Position numbers and translations under genes: made by a program
Shown: one piece after another, positions 49,699 through 62,820 of the stretch
Layout of the letters: every line of letters begins with the position of its first letter
Numbering within the stretch: the stretch's first letter is position 1
DNA from: Botryococcus braunii
Taxonomy: Eukaryota > Chlorophyta > Trebouxiophyceae
Assembly (NCBI GenBank): GCA_002005505.1
Contig: MVGU01001454.1
Span: 1 to 64,000, forward strand
Direction of reading: 5' to 3'
DNA length: 64,000 nucleotides
The notes under the pieces: model-generated
Seen by the model: the letters and a program-made list of their open reading frames with translations, nothing else
The model's database searches: none
What the model was told of the DNA's origin: nothing

Positions 49699-50080
49699 CT
49701 GGCAATAGGTCCACATTATAGGCGGCCGGAGGCCGCCTAAAATAGGTAATAGGCGGCCGAAGGCCGCCTGAAGGTTTTAAAAGTAGGTCATTTAAGGGGG
49801 GAAATAGGTCAATAGGTTGGGAATAGGGCCATTGAGGGGTAATAGGTCAACAATCAGGGAGAGGTTGAACCTTTTGCCCCTCAAGGACCTAAGATGGGAG
49901 GCGGCCTCCGGCCGCCTTAAATAGGTAATAGGCGGCCGAAGGCCGCCTGAAGGTTTTAAAAGTAGGTCATTTAAGGTGGGAAATAGGTCAATAGGTTGGG
50001 AATAGGGCCATTGAGGGGTAATAGGTCAACAATCAGGGAGAGGTTGAACCTTTTGCCCCTCAAGGACCTAAGATGGGAGA
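49699..50080. repeat. Hairpin modules at the inner end of unit 3
   Basis: Two modules in reverse orientation, starting GGCAATAGGTCCACATTATA at the junction with unit 2, with GGCGGCC hairpins near 49720, 49751, 49897 and 49928 and the GACCTATT-rich stretches. Same organisation as the end of unit 1. Confidence 0.85.
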
Positions 50081-51063
50081 GTAGGTGGTGACACAGGTGC
50101 AACATCACATATTACAATGATATGCATAGCACAAGACCTGGTACACTGCGATACAAGCACTAATCTTGCTAAGTACATGCATAAACACCAAGGTAATGGC
50201 TGTATTTCAAATTCCCACCCTTTTGGAATGATAAGCTAACACTTAAGTAGGTCATGAAGATAGATCAAATCTGCCTGATTGTTAAACAGCAATTCAACCA
50301 CATAGGCAATAAGGTACAATGTACCTTATGCTGAACTGCACTAACTTTTGACAGCACACACACCATCTGTAAGCTTCCAAACGCATGGCTACTCTGTGCC
50401 CAGAAACCAACTGGTACACCCTCCCCTCCACCTTTTCCCGATCCAAAGCACACTCCTAGTCCTCCCAGCCCACAACCACCCTCCCAAGTACAAAGCGCAG
50501 CCACAAAAAATAGATCCTTCCTGAAAAGATTCACGCTGCCAAGGAAGAGGATCGCTCGACCCAAGTGACGCAGCTGCAATGAGCTGTTGCATGACTGAAT
50601 GGGATATGTAATGGAGCCGGACGAAGAGCCGGCATAGAACAGCCTTCGAATGCGCATGGAGGTCCTGCATTTCCAATCCAAGTATTGGGAGTGCCATTGC
50701 ATGCAAGGCCACATTGCAAACACCCAGGCCAAAAATATGGTACATTGTAACACACATCATTACAAGGGCAAAGCAACCAAAAGATGTGACTGTGTATTCT
50801 AAAAACATCAGAAATAACTAACACACTGAACTTCCCTTATGCATGCTCCACAGTTGATTAAAACTTATGGATGAGTAGTTGGGCATTTATATTCCCCTTG
50901 GCAAGGTGGCACGCCCACACACACCCACTAACATAAGCATGCACACAGTCATAAGGGCACACACGCAGCGCACACATATGCACGCGCGCATGCACACGCA
51001 CATGTGCAAACACACACAGACACAGACACACACACACAGACACAGACACAGACACAGACACAG

Positions 51064-51094
<31 letters not shown>

Positions 51095-53081
51095 TGAGGG
51101 TACCCATGGGCACACACACGCGCACGCACTCACACTTGCTCTGCATGTCAAACATACCTGACCGAGAGTCTTGTAGTGGCATGCTGGAGGCATGCTCTGA
51201 ACCGGAAAAACATCCGTCCCAGAAAAGTCTTGTTGAGCACCTGCAGCTCCTGCAAGCAACATCAGAAATACAGATGGCGCAAGCAGAAAAATGTTACTAT
51301 GAACCAGACAATAAGGTACATTGTATTGATCTCCTGCACTTTTCAAAGCTGTCCACATGGGCAATACAAGGCACTTCAAAAGCACAGACAACATGTGTAT
51401 GACCTTCCAAAGGCAGGAGAAGGTACTCTGACCCAAAGAACCAAATGTTACATCCTTCCTCCACCTCCCCCAACCAAAGCATACTCCCACTCCTCAAGAT
51501 TCCGGAAGGATGGCCGCTGCGACAAAGCTCCATCTTCACTCGTACTAATCTCCCAGCACAAACCCTCCCAAGTCCTAGCGCAGCCTACAAACATCCATGC
51601 TAAAACATCCATGCCAATTACCCCGGTAAAGCTCCTCCCAAGCCCTGGAAGTGGGGCATTTGAACAGGAGCACCAGCGGTACAAGATTGGTCAAACAAGA
51701 TACATAACATATTTGAAGGCATCTGCATCTGCGCAGAATACAGGGAAAATGGGGAAAAGTAGTCAGACAACCATGCAGTATGGACACACCGACAAGACTA
51801 TCAACTGGGCGATACACGAGAAAGGGCTTTGTGATGACAAAACTTAGTTGTGCTGCACTGCACATAAGGGCCTATGATCAGTGTGCCACAGCTGTACATC
51901 CTGATCCACATGGGCTGCAACGCGGGAGTAGCTCACTCCCAGACATTGAACGCACAGACAGACAGGCACAGACACAGACACACACACAACTCACTTTCAG
52001 CAGTCTGCAAAGTAATGATTGCAGATTCATCCACCGGGAACCACCCCCAATTGGGTACAAGGCATGGGACAACAAGAACAGTACTGTAAACCAGAGATTA
52101 AAGTACACTGTACCTTATGCTGTACAATACTTTTCAAAGAGTCCCTAGAGCCCTTCCAAGACACATGATGTCCGTGGCACAGACATCATGTCCGTGACCT
52201 TCCAAAGGCATGGGAAGGCACTCTGTGCCCAAGAAATAATTTTTCTATCCTTCCCCCCACCCAAAGCACGCCACCAACGCCCAAAACTCCGACAAGTACG
52301 GCCACTGCGGCATAGCAATAACTGCACAAGTGGTACGCTCCCCGCCCCAACCCCAGCCCACAACCCACCATCCCAAGTCCAAATACAGCCAAACACAGAG
52401 CTTTAGGCTGCAAAGAAAACACTTTGACTCGGGCTTGGAGTGACAGATAAGATGCGACTTGGCAGCCCTGCTGCCACAACTTGTGGCACATTAGAAGAAT
52501 TGCAGCGAGGCTGATTGCGTTAGCCAGTGACACATGAAAATTAAACGAAGGTGAGCCAATACTACCAAACCATCTACATGCTCATAGAGAGCACAAGAGA
52601 AATGCTAAGCGCACATTGGCAGTCTACATTGTTTCATGCCCTAAGGCCATGAACGACAACATGCACTACAAGTGTACTGCCATTTCATGCATTTCATTGA
52701 CAACACCAATATGTATCAGTAAACAGAAAGAAAATGACTGGGTTGAAATTCAGATTGCAATTGAAAAGTAAAATCCATTCCCCTGTATAGCCTACTGAAG
52801 GGACACTACACTTGAACTGATAAAGCACCAACAAGAAATTCCTGCTGTACTACATGGTATAGTAGCAAACATGCTTCTGCGTCACAGGAAGATGTGTCTG
52901 CTATGTGTAGTGCATGCATAAGAAATGGAGATGGCCTTAACGCGTAAGCAGCAATGCTGAGGAACACAAAATCGCCAGGACCAGGAAATTGGAGGGACCC
53001 CCCTGCCCCATGTACTTCTGACGAGCGCATGAAGAAAACATGCACACCCAGATACTAGCATGCGCGCGGCTCGCGTGTGCG

Positions 53082-53139
<58 letters not shown>

Positions 53140-53220
53140 GCCGGCAGAAGGCTGCACTCAGTAGGTAAAAGGGAGGAAGAGAGACAGAGAGAGTGTTGGG
53201 GGGGGGGGGGTATGCTTCAC

Positions 53221-53376
53221 CTGATATGGTTCCCACACGACAAAGCTGATGAGCACCTTCAAGCGTTTCAACTTCAACTTCCGGACCATCTGTGGGCATC
53301 ATGGGTGACACATGGACCCCCATGGAGAGTTGCTGACTGCTGCTATGCAAGATGGGATTACTGCCATTATCCACAC
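53221..53376 (-). CDS. Exon 4 of the unit gene (unit 3)
   Basis: Same 156-nt exon as 39714-39869, with donor TCAG|GTGAAG and a (CA)n tract (GT on the coding strand) in the following intron. Confidence 0.5.
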
Positions 53377-53934
53377 CTGGTGTGAGGGACTATGCTGGTG
53401 TGCAATTTACGTTGGAATCTGCAAGTTCCATCGACAAAAGTTGGTTGCGCTCCACAATTTGACATGCACATAAAGGCCTATGATCAGTATGCCACAGCTG
53501 TAAATCCTGATCTACACGGGGTGCAACATGGGAGTAGGTGACCCCCAGACATGCACAGCTGTACATCCTGATCTTCATAGGTTGCAACGCAGGAGTAGCG
53601 ACCCACAGACATGCACAGCATCCTGTTCTACATGGGCTGCCACACAGGAGTAGCTCAGCCAGAGACATGTGCAGCTGTACATCGTGATCTACATGGGTGC
53701 AAGATATAAGTTAAGAACCTCACGACTCAACTAATTTGCTACATGCTGCAATGTTAACACACCAACCCTCCCTTTTCAAACCTTCCTCTTTAGAAGGGGG
53801 GCTAAGGACAGTAGGAGGAAAAGCGGACAGTTCAAATGCCCATGCACATAGGAGTAGGGAAAAAAAAAAGAAAAAAAAAAAAGAAACCCCTGCTACATGC
53901 CCAACACCCAAACACCATACAGATACGTCACCAT

Positions 53935-54100
<166 letters not shown>

Positions 54101-54263
54101 GCTCTCCCCCCCCCCCCACACTCTCCTTCATGCAAATGACTAATAGGAGGAGTAGGAGAAGGAATGAGAAACTTCTGCTACATGCCCCACACCCAAACAC
54201 CATACAGATATGTCAGTTAGATGACAACATGCTAAATGCCATGGATCTTTGCATGGCTTATAC

Positions 54264-54626
54264 CTTGTAATGCGTTGCAATTGCAGTTTTCAGGAAGGGC
54301 ATCCACATCACAAATAAGCTTCACATCCTCGTCCTGCTGTTGTCGCTCCATAAAAATGTTGCATCCAAATGGGATGGACAACGCTCCGTTATGTTGGACA
54401 GCAGCACCTTTTGACATCAAAGGCTTCCAGCTTGCAGTTCTTGCAGGCATGCCAAGCTTCCTTTCCAAGGTTGCAATGCGGTCTAACAATTTGTCGTCAT
54501 ACATGCCATATCCCACTTTCCCTGCATTCTGTACATTCATGTACAGAGTTACTGATTTGAGAATGCTCCCGACCTGTGATGCCTTACTGATTAGGAGAAC
54601 AGCGGCGTGTTTACAGACAGTTGGCA
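54264..54626 (-). CDS. Exon 3 of the unit gene (unit 3)
   Basis: Translation identical by eye to unit 1, same splice borders. With exons 4 and 5 also intact here, unit 3 and unit 1 are the two candidates for a working gene. Confidence 0.55.
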
Positions 54627-55470
54627 CTGAAGCAGTAGCAAAGGTTTAAATGCGAACAATTATGTAGCTGATCAGCAGTAGGTATGTTTTTAAATTTGAA
54701 CCCCAAAATATTAGGTACAATAATAATAAATAGTTAGTACCATACTATTACAAGTTAAATACTAGAAGTGATTTGGAGGAGGGGGGGACATGAAAATTGC
54801 ACGCTTCCCATAACTGTACCATATTTTGTACTGGGAGGCTATTCTTCTCTCACAAATGTTAATATTCAATGTAAGTATAGTTGCCAACCCCTTTCCCCCT
54901 TCTCGTAAGCGGTCGATTTAGGATGCCGACCTGAGACAAGTGGGGTTTGCAACTAATTGCAGACAGACACCATATCTCTCTACTTTTGTTACAAAGCACA
55001 ACATAATTCTGTGTCGGTTTTAAATATAAAGTTCTTTGTTTTTGGATCCGTGACTTCACCATCCACAGGAGGAAGCCCTTGCAACGGGTCTTGCAAATCA
55101 CCGTCATAAGCCTACGCAAGCAACATTAAAATGCGTTAGAAGTATGTATAACATACAATAGCGCATTCGCAAGGAATAACCGGGGACGACGGGGACGATG
55201 CGCACCAATAAACCGTTGGCCAAAGGCCTGTTGTCGGAAATTAAATAACAAGTAATGTCCAAGCAAGAGAATTTTCTCGTTCCATGCTCTAGCTGTGTCG
55301 CTGGGACTGCTAGTGTAAGTCAGAAGGGCATAAGCTAAAAAAAGAAAGGCGACCTATCGCTACTCTCCTGTGGTTTGAACGGAGGCTTGTGATTGGCTGT
55401 CAGGGACCTATCGCGACCTATTGGACCTTTCGTGGCCAATGGGAGCGCCGGGATTTCGCCTATAGCCTCG

Positions 55471-56033
55471 CGGAAGCAAACAGGGCCTTCGAAACAATAC
55501 GCCGCAGCGTCTTGAGCATGAAAGCTTCTTCCGATTAAACTTGAGGCAAAGTATTATTCCTATTAAAAATTGTTGTTACAAAGTTTGGCGTTATTCGGTG
55601 CTGTGGGGGCTCCGTTGTAGCGGACATAAGGAGATCGATGTTAAGGAGGCATGCGCTCGGCAGTTTTTGAGAACAAAAGGGCTTTGTTCCTTCTCTCTAG
55701 GGCCCAGCTGACCAAAAGAGGGGAGTTTTGGGCGGACTCGTGGGGGACTTGAGGTCTGCATGGGGCCCCAATCGGAAGCCGGGATTCGGTGTTGGCTAGG
55801 AAAAAAGAGGCAAGAGATGGGATGGGGACCGCCGTTTAGGCCGGATTTTCTGGTTTTTGTCAAAAATGATATTGTGATGCTACTACTGCTACAGGAATTA
55901 ACCAAACTCTGTTTTTACGGTCAGAACTTGCAGGCACGAAAGGGACCATTAAATGCCTTCAGTGGCAGGAAAAGGCGAATCCCTGAGAAGCAGTGCCCAA
56001 ACTACGGTTGGGAATAACTTATTTGGGGGGGTG
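55471..56033. repeat. Right terminal region of the insert
   Basis: 563 bp unique to this end, then the right terminal inverted repeat (56010-56033). Short ORFs on both strands (55591-55905 minus, 55760-56017 plus) have no recognisable motif. It does not match the left terminal region beyond the TIR, so the two ends are not simple copies. Confidence 0.6.
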
Positions 56034-56339
56034 AGTGCATATCACTGATGGCATGCAAACTTGATCGTGCCCGTACGCTTTCAAGATCGGGAGTTGCAAA
56101 CCTGTCAGGAGGCTAATAAATGTGTAGTCTCCTTGGTTAGTATAAATAGGGAGTGCTCTTACAGGCCAGTTAGTTCTGAGTTCCCTTATCAGACTCCTGT
56201 GCCGTTTGCTTGGTTGTGTTTCGTCCACTTCTAGAAGCTTTTGTTTGAGCACAGTTCACTTACTCTAAAGAGTGTGAGTTACAGGGAGTAACATTTAACT
56301 TCAAATTCTAAAAATTATATTTTGATGATGCCATTATGC

Positions 56340-56344
<5 letters not shown>
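56034..56344 (+). repeat. 3' LTR of E, right half
   Basis: Starts AGTGCATATCACTGATGGCA, matching the 5' LTR from about 27825 onward, including the TATA box (about 56141-56151), and ends TATGCTAAAA before the GA tract. Confidence 0.9.
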
Positions 56345-56431
<87 letters not shown>

Positions 56432-56530
56432 AGAGAGGGAGAGAGAGAGAGGGGGGGGAGGGGGGAGAGGGAGGGAGGGATTGGGGGGAGAGAGAGAGGG
56501 GGGCAGAGAGGGGGAGAGAGAGAGAGAGAG

Positions 56531-56582
<52 letters not shown>

Positions 56583-56583
56583 G
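56345..56583. repeat. GA microsatellite, right block
   Basis: (GA)n and GGGGGGA-type purine tract. It is the right-hand end of the tract that received C2 and E; it carries the second GAGAG copy for E and ends in a G-run directly at the LTR of F'. Confidence 0.93.
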
Positions 56584-56844
56584 TGTAGCGTTAACTAAGC
56601 GGAAGAGGTTTTTATGAGACAGTGAGACGTTCGTGGTGTGCAACGAAAGAGTGTTACATGATTGATTCGCAAGCGTACTCTTAAACCCAGGGTGGATTGA
56701 ATTATACTGTACTGCCACAGACGCTTAGTCGGGCAACCGAGCGAACTACTTGAGCGAGGTTGTACTGCGAATCCAGATCACATGGCAAGTCAAAGAGCAA
56801 TGCCAAGGACCATACTAGAGCATTATACCCTAGGAAATACTACA
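56584..56844 (-). repeat. 3' LTR of gypsy element F' (reverse)
   Basis: On the minus strand: TGTAGTATTTCC to AACGCTACA, 261 bp, preceded by a polypurine tract AAGGGGGAGGGCA (56845-56857). It matches the 5' LTR of F (57899-58161) in inverted orientation, with the same TGTAG/CTACA ends. Confidence 0.85.
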
Positions 56845-56857
56845 TGCCCTCCCCCTT

Positions 56858-57600
56858 GGCATAAGCTATGAGATGTTGTTTATGGCAATGGGGCCACAAA
56901 CGTAAGACAGGGGCATCACAAACCCTGCTTACTGTAACTATAGACAATCACACCTCCTATAGTTACGAAACACCGCAAGTCAGAGGATGAAGTCCACAAA
57001 GCAATTTAGCACGACACAGACGAGGGACTCATCTGCTCAATGCTCGAATACCTTAACATTCTAAGGACTATCGTCTGCAAGGCGGATCCTCTAACTTAGG
57101 GGACGAACTCTCTAGACAGCACTCACACACTAGTACTGAGACAATTAGGTTGAGCGTCAGACTCCTCAGAGCCCTCAGTCTAGCACTTGTCCAAACCTTA
57201 GGTCCATTTACCCTGCCTCGCAGTGTAACCTTCGCTTGAGGTGGCTTCCCAGCACATGCATAAGGCATATCGTCTAGAGCAGCAAGCTACACACGACTAA
57301 CTACCACATGGTGTATCTCATGGGTAAGATACCAAGCAAGTCATGCAGACACGGAACTACAATTTGCAGCTACACTGCAACAGCAAGTGCATTACAAAGT
57401 GGAGCCGTGGGTAAGGAAACATAACCCATGCAAAACACATAACCAAGAGACATGCATGCAAGTCCCAATTCACGAATCCCCCTCCCGGACCCTTCCACCC
57501 TCCCTCCCTCCCAGATCCAAGCTGGCTGGTGTTGAAGCTCCAAGGGTCATCAGCCGCAAGTGGCTGGAAAAGTCTCAAGCCGCAAATGGCTTAATCAAGG
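56858..57600 (-). other. 3' untranslated region of F'
   Basis: About 740 bp between the chromodomain ORF and the polypurine tract of F'. No motif recognised; short ORFs only. An A/C-rich strand and a CCTCCCTCCCTCCC run near 57490-57510 are the only features that stand out. Confidence 0.4.
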
Positions 57601-57898
57601 GATGCCCGCAAGTGGGACTTAAGAAAGGACTGGGGCAGCTGCCACGTCATCAGCCAGATGGCGAACATGGGCAAGAGGCTCCAAAGTATTCTCAGTCTTA
57701 TCGTAGCCTCTCCATTTGACTAAGTAGCGCCAAGACTTTCCAACTTTCTTCTTAGCTATGATGGCCTCCACTTCATGAACGCCGCCACGCTTGTCTGCAA
57801 GGAGGTGGTGAAGTAACAGTAACTGGTACAGATGAAGACACATAAGGCTTCAGCTGGGAAACATGAAACATAGGATGAATATTTACAGTCTCAGGCAA
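57600..57898 (-). pseudogene. F' integrase C-terminus and chromodomain
   Basis: Minus strand. LPETVNIHPMFHVSQLKPYV is the conserved end of gypsy integrases; after a frame change near 57780 it is followed by VHEVEAIIAKKKVGKSWRYL and VKWRGYDKTENTLEPLAHV, a chromodomain with its aromatic and WRGY...TWEP-like features (here NTLEP). This places F' in the chromovirus branch of Ty3/gypsy. The upstream polyprotein is cut off at 57898 by the 5' LTR of F. Confidence 0.85.
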
Positions 57899-58161
57899 TG
57901 TAGCATTTCCTAGGGTATAATGCTCTAGTATGGTCCTTGGCATTGCTCTATGACTTGCCATGTGATCTAGATTCACGGTACAACCTCGCTCAGGGTAGTC
58001 GCTCGGTTGCCCGACTATACGTCCGTGGCAGTACGGTGTACATCCGACCCTGGATGGGATTAAGGGCGAGCCTGTGAATCAATCATGTAACACTCTTTCC
58101 GTTCACACCACGAACTGTCTCACTGTCTCATCCAAATCTCTTCCGCTTAGTTAACGCTACA
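57899..58161 (+). repeat. 5' LTR of F
   Basis: 263 bp, TGTAGCATTTCC to AACGCTACA. One base later comes the PBS TGGTATCGGCGA (58163-58174). Confidence 0.88.
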
Positions 58162-58232
58162 GTGGTATCGGCGATAAGGACTAGTTCCTTATCGTTTGTT
58201 TGTGGTGCGTTTCTTTTCCTTTCGGCTTTGTG

Positions 58233-59267
58233 ATGTCTCGGCATACCCGTTCGGGGTCTAGAGCCCGTGCACCTAGTCCAGGCCATGTCGACCCAGATCC
58301 CCCTGTAGATCCCTTTGATGAGGAGGAAGTAGATCTTACAGATGTAGATCCAGGTCGCATGATGAGGCATTTGGTTGCTATTGGAGCTCTCCCCGCGGAG
58401 GCTGTTGAGGCAAGATCTAGTGTTCCTTTGACGACCCCACACGATGCTGCAACTCAGAACCTTCTTGATGGCTTTGAACGAGTGATTCAGCGTGCCTTGG
58501 CACAACCTGTGGTTTTGACTCAGCCTCAGCCAACGGTCATGCCGGCACCGGCTCCTGTTCCCGCCAGTTCAGGGAAGACATCTCTCAAATTCCCTGACCC
58601 GCCTGTATTCGAGGGAGATGCTATGAAGTTAGATCCCTGGGTGATGCAGTGCGAGATGCATTTGAGGGCATATGGGATAGATTTTGGTTCTACACGTGCA
58701 GTGGAGGTTGCATCGATGTTTCTGCGTGGGAAGGCGCTGGATTGGTGGACTGGGCAGTATCATTTGATTGCCTCAGGAAGTCTATCTGCCTTTGGGTCTT
58801 GGAGTGAATTTGTGTGAGCTTTGACAGTGGCTTTTAGACCTGTAGAGCTGCACAAGAGACACCTGGATCAGCTTCTGAATGTGTCGCAGGGCAAACATGA
58901 TATGAGATCTTACATTGCTACGTTTAATGCTCTTAGAGCAAAGGTCCCGAATGCATTCTCTGAGGATACGTTGCGCCACCTGTTTTTGCAGGGCTGCAGG
59001 GCTGATCTGCAAAAACCGATTTCTCTTCAGTATCCAAAGACGCTTGCAGACCACTTTAAACATGCAGTGACCATATCAGATATCCCCAGCCATTCCAGAA
59101 CGCCGCACCATACTCCAAAAGGCCAGACTGACTCCAAGAGCCCTGGTGCGACAAAACCAGTTACGCAGACCTGCACGCATTGTGGGAAGGTTGGGCACGG
59201 CGTTGACCGGTGCTACCAACTGCACCCTGAACTCAAGCGGGACCGTAACAAGTCCAAGATGACTTGA
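58233..59267 (+). pseudogene. Element F gag with one internal stop
   Basis: ATG 58233 (MSRHTRSGSRARAP). A basic/acidic N-terminus, then the gypsy gag core (LKFPDPPVFEGDAMKLDPWV, FLRGKALDWWTGQ). A TGA at 58815-58817 interrupts the frame, which continues in phase (FRPVELHKRHLDQLLNVSQG, then YIATFNALRAKVP) to a CCHC knuckle CTHCGKVGHGVDRCY at about 59173-59217 and ends TGA 59265-59267. Capsid and nucleocapsid functions are expected; the single nonsense codon would truncate it. Confidence 0.88.
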
Positions 59268-59313
59268 GTTATTCTTTGTTCTTGGTTTTCAGCAGTGTGA
59301 GCCCTGCTTTTAG

Positions 59314-62265
59314 ATGGTTTCCACCTGTCCTGCACTCCAGTATGGGATCCCTGTATTGCACGACGTGGGGAATCTTCAGGACTTTTTCTCTAGCTGTTGC
59401 CATAGTTTCATGACCCATTACGTGGATGGGCATGGTGTATGTAGGAAGTTTCAGACATCACCCCCTGACAGTGACCTGGCCAGTCCTGATGTTCAGTGTA
59501 AGAGTGGTGCAGCTTTCTCGTTTCCTGCAAGTACTTCTCATGTTGTATTGTTTTGTCAGAGTAGTGACAGAGCGTCTGCTGTCAGCCAACTTGTAACCCA
59601 CTTACTCCCTGGTACCAGATTGACTGTGCTTTCTGGCCCGAGTGATTGTGGACAGGTGTTGGAAGGGGCTACTGGGCAGCAATCTCATGATGTCTTGCTT
59701 TCGGGCCCTGTGTTGACTGCTTTGGGCATTACTTCCACCGTTCAGAGCTCGCCCCATTGCTACTCATCAGGCTTGCCCTTGTTTCGTTGCTTTGTGCAGA
59801 CTGGTTGTTTGAGTGTGAAGCAAAAACCCCTGCCAGCAACTTCTTTTGACTCTTTTGTGCAGTTAAACACTAGCCAGACTGTGAATGGTCCTGATCTTTC
59901 CTCTACGTGCATTGAATTTGAGAGAATTGTTGCTGGTAGACCTGTCAGGATTTTGTTAGACAGTGGGGCCTCTGCAAACTTTATTGATAATAAACTTGTG
60001 CAGGAGCTTGCCCTTCCCACTGCTTCTTTAAGTTCACATGTTGCTATTCGTGTTGCTGATGGTAGGACCTCTATAGTAGAGAGTAGTGTGGCAATTGACC
60101 TGACTGTGGGGTCTCTGGATTTTGGAGTCACCTGTCTCCCCACAGAGTTGGCATACTATGACCTTGTTTTAGGGAAACCTTGGTTGACTGTGTTTAATCT
60201 GGTTGTAAATTGGAAGCTAAATGCAGTGTCATTGATTCATTCTGATAGGACACATGTACTTGTGGGCTGCCAAAGGTCAGGTGTATCTGAGTATGTGATC
60301 TCCTCCATAGAAGTGGAAGAGTTGGTCCAGTTGGGTGAACCAATGTATCTGATTCAGCTTAATGCAGTGACCGAACCCTCCTTAAATACTAATACATATA
60401 ACGTGCCAGAGTTGGAGCAGCTTCTGCAGGAATTTAAAGATGTCCTTTCAGGACTGCCTCAGGGCCTGCCTCCCTCTCGTGCTGGAGACCACTATATTAG
60501 ATTGGAGCCGGGCGCAGTTCCTCCAGCCTCCCGCATTTATCCACTGTCCGGAGCCCAGCTTGCTGAGCTTTGTGCACAGTTGCAGGAGCTCCTAGAGAGG
60601 GGCTTCATCCGCCCATCGACTTCCCCTTTTGGTGCACCTATCCTGTTCGTCCCGAAGAAGGATGGTGGTTGGCGTTTGTGTATTGACTATAGAGCCTTGA
60701 ACAGGGTTACTGTGAGAAATCAACACCCTTTACCTAGGATTGATGAAATGTTTGAGCAGTTGCATGGAAGTTGTGTGTTTTCTAAACTTGACCTTGCCTC
60801 TGGCTACCACCAGATTCGTATGCATGAGGATAGCATAGAAAAGACTGCTTTTATAACCCGTTATGGTCATTATGAGTTCACTGTTATGCCTTTTGGGTTA
60901 ACTAATGCTCCTGCCACTTTTCAATCTGTTATGAATACTATCCTGGCTCCCTTTCTGGATAGGTTTGTGTTGGTTTACCTGGCTGACATCCTGATATATT
61001 CCAAGTCTGTTGAAGAACACATGGAGCACTTACGTACTATCCTGTCAGTGCTAAGGGGACATAAATTCTATTGTAAAAGATCTAAATGTGAGTTTGTTTC
61101 TAAGCAGGTGGAATACTTGGGACACTTGTTGACACCCCAAGGGATTATGGTGGATCCGAGGAAGGTTGCAGCCATCCGGGACTGGCCCACTCCCTTAAAT
61201 GTGTCACAGTTGAGAGGTTTCTTAGGCTTGACTCAATACTATGATACATTTATAGATCACTTTGCAGATGTTGCATTTCCCCTTACTGAGCTATTGAAGA
61301 AGGATGTGACCTGGGCTTGGGAGGGACCTCAAGCCCAAGCCTTGATTGCATTGAAGGACCTTGTGTCCTCTCCTCCATGTTTGTTAATGCCAGACTTAGA
61401 CAAACCGTTTGTGATACATGTAGATGCCTCAGGCTTTGCTGTGGGTGCTGTTTTGCAGCAGGATCAAGGACAGGGTCTGCAGCCTGTCGCTTTTGAGTCC
61501 AGGAAACTCCAGCCCCCTGAGAGAAAATTAGCCCCGTATGACAGAGAATTATTGGCTCTTGTTCATGCTTTGCTTAGATGGAAACATTTGCTGTTTGGCG
61601 CTAAATTTACAGTTCACACTGATCAGCAGGCTTTAAAGTACTTACTGACTGCTCCTATTAGGACTAGTAGGCAGGAACGTTGGCTCACTGAGATTATGAG
61701 GTTTATGCCTGATATAAAGTATGTTAAAGGCACTGATAATGTGGTTGCAGATGCTTTGTCTAGGCGTGTTGACCTTGCAGTGATGCATGTCTCCTCTGTT
61801 GCTGTCTCTTCTCTCCTACAAGAGATTGCCTTGCTTTGTGTTTCTGATCCCACAGTTGCTACACTTGTGGATGAAGGTGTTTTGGTATTGAGGGACTCTG
61901 TACCTTATTCTGTGCAGTCAGGGAAGGTCTATGTACCTGATGCATTGAGAGAGAAGGTGCTGAGAGAGTGCCATACCACACCCTTTTCTGGCCATCTTGG
62001 TATTAACAAGATGTATGAGCTAGTGTGCAGGGAGTTTTGGTGGCCACGTCTCAGCTCATCAGTCAGGGACTTTTGCAGGTCTTGTGACACCTGCCAGCGC
62101 ACTAAAGGAATTGGAGCCGTACCTTATGGTTTGCTTCAGCCACTGCCCATTCCAGATGGACCTTGGCAGAGCGTTTCCCTTGATTTAGTGACTGATTTAC
62201 CTGTCTGTTGTGGGTTTGACTCTATTGTGGTATTTGTGGATAGGTTTTCTAAGTTGTGTGTGTAA
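59314..62265 (+). pseudogene. Element F pol: protease, RT, RNase H, integrase start
   Basis: 983 codons, in a different frame from gag. Protease RILLDSGASANFID with Asp about 216; RT with FIRPSTSPFGAPILFVPKKD, WRLCIDYRALN, FSKLDLASGYHQIRM and NAPATFQ; the catalytic box reads YLADILIY at about 555-562, so the first Asp of YxDD is Ala and the enzyme should be dead. RNase H: FVIHVDASGFAVGAVLQQ, YDRELLALVHAL, HTDQQALKYL, NVVADALSRR. Integrase HHCC zinc region (HTTPFSGHLGINKMYELVCR to CDTCQRTKG) and the first catalytic Asp (SLDLVTDLP) follow; the frame ends where H begins. Confidence 0.9.
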
Positions 62266-62501
62266 CAGGGGTTCAACGATCGGGTGAACCTCGTGACGCA
62301 TAACGGCGTTACACGTGCAGTAGCGCACCGGTGGTGCTGCTGTGCGGGCAGAGATTGGACAAGATAGAGAGGTGTTAGGATAGTCTAGGCACCTAAAGGC
62401 TTGGGTTTAGAGTTATAGAGACCTTGGGCGAGAGGTGGAGCCCCATTATGTAAGGTTCGTGGCAGTCGGGGTTTGGGACCTTTGCCGATCGGTCCGTGAC
62501 A
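62261..62501 (+). repeat. 5' LTR of element H
   Basis: TGTAACAGGGG to GTGACA, 241 bp, inserted in the F integrase. One base later is the PBS TGGTATCGGCGA (62503-62514). The 3' partner is not in the window, so the TSD cannot be checked. Confidence 0.75.
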
Positions 62502-62534
62502 GTGGTATCGGCGAGAGGGGCTTAGGCCCCTTTC

Positions 62535-62820
62535 GTGAGCCGACTGAGTCTAGAAAGGTATATTTATTTATGTAATTTAATAGAAGAGGAATTTGCCGCT
62601 TGGGAGTTAGATTTAGCGAGGAGACGTCGTGAAGTCTCACAGGGCCCCCAACTCGACGATCCCTCTCGTTCCGTACAATCTGATGCCTCAATAACTTCAG
62701 AAATGGCGCGGAGAGAACTTGATGATTTACGTGCGCAGCTGGATGAGTCCCGAGAGCGGGAAGACGCGCTCCAAACTCAGATCGACGAACTCCGTGCGGA
62801 ACAAGAGGCACGACCCACTC
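62535..62820 (+). pseudogene. H gag N-terminus, cut by a K-type LTR
   Basis: An open frame whose part from ATG 62703 (MARRELDDLRAQLDE) is a coiled coil closely resembling the start of the K gag (MARRQVEELQAAL). About 40 codons later it runs into the K-type LTR at 62821. H and K appear to be related elements with different LTRs; H may descend from the autonomous relative of K. Confidence 0.6.

Larger units (their letters stand above)
57899..62260 (+). mobile_element. Gypsy (chromovirus) element F, 3'-truncated by H
   Basis: 5' LTR 57899-58161, PBS 58163-58174, gag 58233-59267, pol from 59314, broken at about 62260 in the integrase core by the LTR of H. LTR identity of type with F' shows one family, so F inserted into a relative in the opposite orientation. 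It is inactive: a gag stop, an altered RT catalytic motif, and loss of most of the integrase. Confidence 0.9.

Noticed and set aside
55591..56017. Genes in the right terminal region of the insert
   Set aside because: Overlapping ORFs on opposite strands, low complexity, no domain, and not conserved at the other end.
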